Assembly: GCA_018713405.1 (NCBI GenBank)
Contig: DVOR01000067.1
Location: forward strand, 1 to 14,550
DNA from: Candidatus Spyradenecus faecavium
GTDB lineage: Bacteria; Verrucomicrobiota; Kiritimatiellia; RFP12; DVOR01
Direction: 5' to 3'
Length of the DNA: 14,550 nucleotides
Below are positions 6,755 to 12,100 of this stretch, piece after piece. Within the stretch, counting starts at the first letter, position 1; each line of letters begins with the position of its first letter. The notes under the pieces were generated by a model. It ran no database searches, was not told the DNA's origin, and saw only the letters and a program-made list of their open reading frames with translations. Both the position numbers and the translations under genes were made by a program.

Positions 6755-7276
6755 TCAGCCACGCCCGTCGCCCGCTTGGCGGGCGCCTCCGTTCTCCGTT
6801 CTCCGTTTTCCGTTCTCCTCTCCACAGACCCACTGGAGAACGATCAGGGCCGCCACCGCCACACAGATCGCGCTGTCGGCGACGTTGAAGCACGGGAAGT
6901 GGCTGGCGCCCCAATGGAAATCCAGGAAGTCGACCACGTAGCCCAGGCGGACGCGGTCGATGAGGTTGCCGACGACGCCGCCGAGGAGCAGCCCCGCGAT
7001 GGGCGCGGAGAGCGGGTGCTCGCCGAAGATCTTCCGCCAAAAGACGAGGCACGCCGCGACGGCCAGCACGCCGAAGGCGGCCAGCCACAGCTGCGCCCCC
7101 TGAAACATCCCCCACGCCGCGCCGTGGTTGCGCACGTAGGTCAGGGCGAAGACCGGCAGCACCTCCACGCTCTCGCCGTGCGCGAAGGCGCCGAGCACCC
7201 ACAGCTTCGTGCCCTGGTCCAGGGCCAGGACGGCCAACGCCACGGCCAACGCCACCAAGAATCGCCGCACCGTCAT
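6755..7276 (-). CDS. lspA: Lipoprotein signal peptidase LspA (signal peptidase II)
   Basis: LspA is the inner-membrane aspartyl protease that removes signal peptides from diacylglyceryl-prolipoproteins. The 173-residue protein has about four hydrophobic segments (5-20, 63-80, 90-106 and 134-149). It shows the family motifs DQGTK (20-24), VRNHGAAWGMF (48-58), GGVVGNLIDRVRLGYVVDF (99-117) and FNVADSAI (130-137); Asp116 and Asp134 are the expected catalytic pair. Its ATG shares one base with the mraY stop (TGATG), and AAGGTG (7287-7282) five bases upstream is a plausible ribosome binding site. The C-terminal tail after about residue 152 (ENGKRRTENGGARQAGDGRG) reads straight through composite repeat copy D, so it is repeat-encoded and hydrophilic, unlike the rest. 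The tail probably arose by insertion of the repeat over the original stop. Confidence 0.96.
   Translation of the reverse strand: MTVRRFLVALAVALAVLALDQGTKLWVLGAFAHGESVEVLPVFALTYVRNHGAAWGMFQGAQLWLAAFGVLAVAACLVFWRKIFGEHPLSAPIAGLLLGGVVGNLIDRVRLGYVVDFLDFHWGASHFPCFNVADSAICVAVAALIVLQWVCGEENGKRRTENGGARQAGDGRG
6769..6815 (-). repeat. Composite repeat copy D: four 7-nt units plus hairpin, inside lspA
   Basis: On the minus strand four 7-nt units, GAACGGA, AAACGGA, GAACGGA and GAACGGA (6815 down to 6788), are followed by a hairpin (CGCCCGC 6785-6779, loop CAA, GCGGGCG 6775-6769). The next bases, ACGGGC, are the same as in copy B. The whole element lies inside the 3' end of the lspA reading frame and is translated as its tail. 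Confidence 0.85.
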
Positions 7277-8418
7277 CAGCGCACCTTCACGAAGAGGAGG
7301 AAGAGGATCGGCTGGAGCAGCCCCTGCAGCAACAAGAAGCGGATCACCACCTGCTGCCCCGACCAGTGCAACGCGTTGCGGCAGTGGTCATGCAACGGGA
7401 AGGTCACCGAGAAGAAGAGGCGCTGCAGGAAGGTCTTCGGCTCGCCCGGCTTGGGCCGCGTCACGGGGCGCCCCGCCACCTTCAGCAGGCGCAGGCACGC
7501 CAGCTTGACCAGCCCCAGCCCGCCGTTGAGCAGGATCATCGGCGCCACCACGAAGATGACGCACAGGTTCCCCGTCGCCAACGCCGCCACGCCGATCACC
7601 ATCCCGAACATCCGCGACCCCGCGTCGCCCATCAGCAGCGACGACGGGTAGCAGTTGTACCACAGATACGCCCCCATCGTCCCCACGAAGGTGCACGCCA
7701 GCACGGCCCACTTCGCCGCCGAGTCGCTGTGCGGGATGATGAGGTAATCCGCCACCGTCCGGTGCCCCACCACCACGTAGAGCAGGACGACCAACGCCAG
7801 CAGCGAGAGCAACGTCAGCAATCCCGCCAACCCGTCGATGCCGTCCGAGCAGTTGGTGGTGTTGATCGCGCCGAAGAGCAACAGCCCCGCGATCGGCACA
7901 TACGCCCACGCCGGGATGAGCGTCTCCGCCTGCGTGAAGGGCCACCACGCCGAGACCGCCTCGCCCCGGCACAGCAGGAACGCGCACAGCAGCGACACCG
8001 CCGCGTCGAAAAGCCCCTTCTTCAGCCCCCCCCACGGCAGGTCCGCCCGGTCGTCCAGCCACCCCGACACCATGCAGAGGTAGACGCACGCCACCACCCC
8101 GATGTCCCACAGCGACTCCCACGCGTAGATCGGGAAGAAGAGCAACAGCGCCGGCAACGTCAGCACGGCCATCAGCACGCCCGCGCCCGTCGGCTTGCCC
8201 CCCGCCTTCCCCTCCGCCCCGATGGCCTTCAGCGTGCCATCCGGCAACCGCACGGCCTTGCCCCGGTCCACCGGCAACAGCCGCTTCAGCCGCGGCAGGA
8301 ACCACCACACCAACACCGCCGCCAAAAAGGCCCCGCCCCCCATCATCACCGTGTGGTAGCGGAACAGACGGAACGGCCCCCAAAAGGGCTCCAGAAACTC
8401 ACTCAGAAGATACAGCAT
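7276..8418 (-). CDS. mraY: Phospho-N-acetylmuramoyl-pentapeptide transferase MraY (divergent)
   Basis: MraY moves phospho-MurNAc-pentapeptide from UDP to undecaprenyl phosphate, making lipid I in the cytoplasmic membrane. The 380-residue protein is strongly hydrophobic with about ten membrane segments. It shows GKPTGAGVLM (74-83, compare GTPTMGGVLI), the Asp-Asp pair in GWLDD (119-123), NTTNCSDGIDGLAG (186-199, compare NAVNLTDGLDGLA) and MGDAGS (263-268) with the third catalytic Asp at 265. The usual HHH motif (PIHHHFE) is reduced to PLHDHC (341-346). The ATG at 8418 gives the family-typical MLYLL start; the in-frame start at 8445 lies upstream of the -10 box and is rejected. It heads the cluster lspA-miaA-radC, away from the usual mur/fts cluster as far as this window shows. 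A different polyprenyl-phosphate sugar-1-phosphate transferase is possible but less likely. Confidence 0.88.
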   Translation of the reverse strand: MLYLLSEFLEPFWGPFRLFRYHTVMMGGGAFLAAVLVWWFLPRLKRLLPVDRGKAVRLPDGTLKAIGAEGKAGGKPTGAGVLMAVLTLPALLLFFPIYAWESLWDIGVVACVYLCMVSGWLDDRADLPWGGLKKGLFDAAVSLLCAFLLCRGEAVSAWWPFTQAETLIPAWAYVPIAGLLLFGAINTTNCSDGIDGLAGLLTLLSLLALVVLLYVVVGHRTVADYLIIPHSDSAAKWAVLACTFVGTMGAYLWYNCYPSSLLMGDAGSRMFGMVIGVAALATGNLCVIFVVAPMILLNGGLGLVKLACLRLLKVAGRPVTRPKPGEPKTFLQRLFFSVTFPLHDHCRNALHWSGQQVVIRFLLLQGLLQPILFLLFVKVR

Positions 8419-8427
8419 AGTGCGCCT

Positions 8428-8436
8428 ATTATAGCA
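8428..8436 (-). promoter_or_regulatory. Extended -10 promoter of the mraY cluster (predicted near-leaderless)
   Basis: On the minus strand TGC precedes a perfect TATAAT (8433 down to 8428). Nine bases separate it from the mraY ATG at 8418, so the transcript should start within about three bases of the start codon. There is no room for a Shine-Dalgarno sequence. The TGC overlaps the end of the palindrome 8434-8462, which takes the place of a -35 region. Confidence 0.65.
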
Positions 8437-8462
8437 AAGGGGCACCTAAGGTGCCCCTTTGC
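8434..8462. promoter_or_regulatory. 14-bp perfect palindrome abutting the mraY -10 box
   Basis: GCAAAGGGGCACCT (8434-8447) and AGGTGCCCCTTTGC (8449-8462) are perfect inverted arms around one base. As RNA it would form a stem of about 13 bp. It lies where RNA polymerase would contact the -35 region, so it could be an operator. Alternatively it is a two-way terminator shielding the mraY promoter from transcription entering from either side; TTT runs at both ends are short. Confidence 0.7.
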
Positions 8463-8463
8463 C

Positions 8464-8549
8464 AGAGAACAGAAAACAGAGAACAGTGAACAGAGAACAG
8501 TGAACAGAACGCGCGCAAGCGCGCGACGGGCAAGCCGCCGTCAGGCGGC
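8464..8549 (+). repeat. Composite repeat copy B: six 7-nt units plus two hairpins
   Basis: Six 7-nt units (GAACAGA, AAACAGA, GAACAGT, GAACAGA, GAACAGT, GAACAGA; 8467-8508) lead into hairpin 1 (CGCGCGC 8510-8516, GCGCGCG 8519-8525; a GCAA tetraloop is possible). An 8-nt linker and hairpin 2 (GCCGCC 8534-8539, loop GTCA, GGCGGC 8544-8549) follow. Hairpin 2 is identical to the glyS terminator stem, but no T-run follows it here. Confidence 0.88.
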
Positions 8550-8581
8550 AAGGTGGGGTGCCCCGCCGCAGGCGCGGGTGT

Positions 8582-8682
8582 CGGGGTGTGGGGGCTTGGC
8601 CCCCACGGCGGCTTTCCTGAATCTCGTGAATCTCCTGAATCTCCTGAGCGCCCCGGGGTGTGGGGGCTTGGCCCCCACGGCG
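8582..8682. repeat. Paired 29-bp hairpin repeats flanking a 9-nt tandem repeat
   Basis: Two identical 29-bp copies (8582-8610 and 8654-8682, exactly 72 bp apart) each contain the hairpin GTGGGGGCTTGGCCCCCAC (8588-8606 and 8660-8678). Between them are three 9-nt units, CTGAATCTC, GTGAATCTC and CTGAATCTC (8617-8643), and the first bases of a fourth. No reading frame of interest crosses the block. Confidence 0.85.
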
Positions 8683-8686
8683 CCCC

Positions 8687-8722
8687 GTCCTATTGGTCCT
8701 ATTCGTCCTATTGGTCCTACCG
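8687..8722. repeat. 9-nt tandem repeat GTCCTATTG x4
   Basis: Four consecutive 9-nt units read GTCCTATTG, GTCCTATTC, GTCCTATTG and GTCCTACCG. They follow directly on the second 29-bp hairpin repeat. The sequence differs from the nearby 9-nt repeat, but the unit length is the same. Confidence 0.85.
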
Positions 8723-8741
8723 CGCCGTCCAAGAAGTCTCC

Positions 8742-8828
8742 CCGAAACCCTAAGGGGTCCTGGGCGAAACCCTAAGGGGTTCGACCCGAAACCCTAAGGG
8801 TTTTGGGCCAAACCCTTAAGGGTTTCGG
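8742..8828. repeat. Four-unit array of CCCTAAGGG palindromes, about 22-nt period
   Basis: Four units carry a near-perfect palindrome: ACCCTAAGGGGT, AACCCTAAGGGGTT, AAACCCTAAGGGTTT and AAACCCTTAAGGGTTT. The AAACCC starts lie at 8745, 8767, 8789 and 8810, that is every 22, 22 and 21 bp. Two helical turns of spacing would put all sites on one DNA face. The core CCTAAGG also forms the centre of the palindrome at the mraY promoter. Confidence 0.85.
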
Positions 8829-8849
8829 AAATTCATCTGCACTTATGCA

Positions 8850-8875
8850 GAATCGGCCGCTTGCGCGGCCGATTC
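8850..8875. repeat. 11-bp perfect hairpin
   Basis: GAATCGGCCGC (8850-8860) and GCGGCCGATTC (8865-8875) pair perfectly around the loop TTGC. A smaller CTGC/GCAG hairpin (8837-8850) touches its left arm. There is no T-run on either side, so termination is not supported. Confidence 0.75.
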
Positions 8876-8878
8876 GGA

Positions 8879-8910
8879 AGTTTGGCAGTTTGGAGGTTTG
8901 GAGGCTTGGT
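8879..8910. repeat. 8-nt quasi-tandem repeat AGTTTGGA x4
   Basis: Four 8-nt units read AGTTTGGC, AGTTTGGA, GGTTTGGA and GGCTTGGT. It follows the 11-bp hairpin after three bases. From there to the 3'-end element (8911-9021) I see only GC-rich sequence with a small CCGCC/GGCGG hairpin and no gene. Confidence 0.7.
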
Positions 8911-9021
8911 TGGCCGCCGTGTTGGGCCACGCCTACCCCCGGGACACAGGCCCACCGTCCACCCACGCCCCACCCCGGCCACCTCGGCATCCGCCGCTTG
9001 GCGGCGGGGCCGGGGAAACGA

Positions 9022-9120
9022 GAGGCGCAAGGGATGGGCACGGTAGTGAGGCCCGCAGGGCCGAACGGCGAAGTGCCCAGGCCCTTGCGCACCTTTGCGT
9101 CTTCGCGGAAAACCGCCGCC
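9022..9120 (-). repeat. 3'-end element, copy 2 (99 bp with bulged inverted repeat)
   Basis: This matches copy 1 (4981-5079) at 97 of 99 positions; the differences are at 9043 and 9096. The same stem (arms 9025-9033 with 9082-9090, and 9036-9041 with 9073-9078) and inner hairpin (9050-9062) are kept. It starts five bases beyond the stop codon of the large minus-strand gene. A looser match extends a few bases into the far flank (GGGAAAACGA in copy 1, GGGGAAACGA in copy 2). Confidence 0.92.
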
Positions 9121-9125
9121 GCGCG

Positions 9126-12100
9126 TCAGCGCCCCACTTCCTCCGCGTCGCGGGCGGAGAGGAGGACGGCGCGGAAGAAGTTGCAGTCGGTGTCGAGGAT
9201 GAGGACGCGGTCGCCGTTGAGGTCCTCGGGGTAGAGGCGGCGGACGAAGCGCCAGTCGGGGTCGTCGAGGGAGACCTTGCCGAGGAGGAGGAGGACGCCG
9301 TCGCCCTTGATCTCGTCGATGGCCTTGCCGTCGCTGGTGAAGCGGAGGGAGACGGTGGGCTTGGGGGCGGAATCGGCGCCTTCGCCGAGGGCGTCGGCGC
9401 TCTCGTCGTAGGTGCCGACGGCGGTGAAGGCGAGGTCGACGTCGGCGATCTGGGCAGCGTCGGCGAAGCCGAGCCAATACTTTTCCGCGGCGGTGACGCC
9501 GTCGGCCTGGGTCTGCTTGACGATGGCGTCGGGGGCGACCTGGCGGAGCCACGCGAAGAAGCCCGCGTCCTCGGAGTTGAGGGCGCCGGCGCGGTCGAGG
9601 AGGGCGGCGCCGGGGGTGTAGACGAGGGTGAGGACGTAGTCGGTGTCCTGCTCGAGGAGGGTGTCGTCGAGGGTGAGGGAGGCGTCGGCGGCGAGGGCGC
9701 CGGCGTCACCGACGGAGAAGGTGGTGAGGCGGCGGGCCTGGGCGGGGTTGAAGGGGCGGCCGTTCTTGGTGAGGGAGTCCAGGCGGAACCAGTTCGCGTC
9801 CCAGGGCTGGGCGACGGAGAGGGTGTAGCGGTCGCCGAGGAGGCCGCGGAAGGAGACGGTGCGGCCGGTGGTCGCCTGGGAGCTGTTGCGCGTCAGGCCG
9901 AGGAGGCCGTCGCCGCCGACGATCTGGGCGGAGACGGTGCGGGTCTCGCCGGCGACGACGTTGCGGTAGGCGGACTTGGGCTGGGTGTAATGGAAGGGGC
10001 CGTTGTCCCACTGGTTCGGGCCGGGCAGCGCGTTGGAGCCGTCGGGGGCGGAGGCCCAGACGGTGCCCAGGTCGATCGGCGTCGTGACGCCATCCTCGTC
10101 TTGGGTCTTCGTGCAGTCGCCGAGCAGGTAGCTCCAGGTGGGGATGCCATCCCCCGAGGTGACCTCATCCTCCGTGGCGGGGTCCGTGTCGGCCCCCGTC
10201 CCCGGGGCCGGGTCGCTCCCCTGGATGGGCTTCAGGTCCAGGCGGGCCTTGACGGCGCGCACGGGGTTGGAGACGACGGCGGAGGCGTTCTCGATGTCGA
10301 CGGCGCGCTGGAGGCGGTTCATCAGCGTGTCGAAGTCCCAGCCCTCGGGATAGGAGCAGAAGAGGACCTCGTCGGCGACGACGCCGTTGTCGCGGACCAG
10401 CTCGATGGCATAGAGGGCGCCCTCGGCGTAGTCGGTGCCGGTGGTGAAGTCCAACGCACCCTCGGGGAGGGCGGCGGCGGAGACGGCGGGGGCGGGGAAC
10501 CAGGTGAAGCCGTTCGCGTTGCCCGTGCCGTCAGCCGCGACGGCGTAGCCGGTGTCCGGGTTGAAGTTGATCTCCGCGGAGGCGTCATCCTCCGCCATGC
10601 CGAAGCCGACGGAGCCATCGGCGGCGCCCTGCTCGGCGACGACGTAGTAGTCCAGGTCGTAGGCGTTGAGGTCTTCGGCGTTGCCGTTGCGGATGCGGCG
10701 GAAGGGCACCCACCCCTTGAGCTCGGCGGAGTCGCCGAAGGCCGTCCACGCGATCGGGACGTCGAGCGGGTCCGTGGAGAGCGGGAGGGGGGCGACCTTG
10801 AGGCGGATGGACCAGCCGTCGAGGGAGCGCTTGGGGCGGAGGTACTGGGTGATGGGGTCGTAGACGGGGAAGTCGGCCTCAAGGGGGTCGCGGTAGGTCA
10901 GGTTGGCGGGGTCGTCGCCTTGGCTGACGATGGCGACGGGGGAGGCGTCCATGGCGAGCTCGACGGCGTAGGTGAGGTGGCTGTCGGGGTTGGTCTTGGA
11001 GCGCGGGGGGCGGAGCTCGTTGAACCAGACGCCGTCGGGGGCGATGTCGTAGACCCAGGCGTAGGGGGAGACGCCGGCGGTGGCGGCGGCGTTGATGTTG
11101 GCCTCCTCGTCGGGGAGGTACCAGGGGCAGTAGGCGTCGAGGCCGTCGGAGGTGAAGTTGGCGATGCCCTGGGCGTCGACGAAGGTGGTGTCGTTGCCGA
11201 TGACGATGGCGAAGCGGAGGACGGCGCCGTTCTTCCAGACGGTCTCGTCGCTCATGTCGATGGAGGCGGAGAAGGGCAGGAGGCCCTCGGCGTTGGTGAA
11301 ACGGCCGTCGGCCTGGGCGGCGGCGAACGCCTCGTCGCTCATGGTGTGGAAGGCGATGCGGAGGTCCTCGGCGAGGTGCTCGGGGAGGGGATCGTCGAGG
11401 TCGGGCGTGACGAGGCCGCTCTCGGGGCCATTCTCGAGGTCACGGTAGCCAGCGAATTGCAGGGGGACGATGCCGGCGGCCGCGAAGTAGCGCCCGGCGG
11501 CGGTGGTGGAGCCGATGTTGCCCTGGAGGGTGGTGCGGACGGCGTTGATGGAGAGGGAGGTGGCGGAGCCGTTGAGGATGGAGGGGGCGCCGCCGAGCCA
11601 GCGGGTGAGGGGCCAGTTGTCGAAGAAGTCCTGACGGGCGCTGGCCTGCGCGGCGTCGGCGCCGAGGGGGTCGGCGGCGTCGACGACGGAGGCGGGGATG
11701 AGGGCCCAGACGAGGTAGGGGCGGTAGGCGCCGCTGCGGAAGGTCTGATAGACGTCGGTGACGGTGGTGCCGAGGGCGCCGCCGAGGAGGCCGCGGGCAG
11801 GGTCGAGGACGGCGGCCATGCCGAGGCGGTCGCCGACGAGGGGCTGGTGGAGCCAGCCGTGGACGTTGGCGTGCTCGCCGCGGGCGTTGCCGTCCTCATC
11901 GGTCCAGATGGGGAAGGTGGTGGCGTCGCCGCCCTTGTCCGCGATGGGGTCGCCGGCAGCGTCGACGGCGAAGAAGGTCTGGGTGGCGAGCCAGGCGCCG
12001 GGACCGGATTCGCCCTGGTCGAAGGAGACGACGACCTGGTTCTGGGCGGAGACGGGCTCGTCGACGAAGAGGAGGGTGATGACGAAGTCGTCCTGGTCGG

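Noticed and set aside
8742..8828. Telomere-like CCCTAA repeat
   Set aside because: The CCCTAA runs are parts of palindromes spaced 22 bp apart, not a head-to-tail hexamer array, and the sequence is internal in a bacterial chromosome segment.
8464..8910. CRISPR array
   Set aside because: Units are 7-9 nt, or 22 nt without spacers. There are no 25-40-nt repeats separated by unique spacers, and no cas genes nearby.
8772..9092. Small minus-strand frame with a KGLGTSPFGPAGLT translation (also near 5000)
   Set aside because: The peptide is just the translated 99-bp repeat, seen in both copies with unrelated continuations. No promoter or ribosome binding site supports a gene.
8419..9125. tRNA or other standard RNA gene in the long gap
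   Set aside because: The hairpins do not form a cloverleaf, no TTCRA-type T-loop with acceptor pairing was found, and the structures belong to repeat families.
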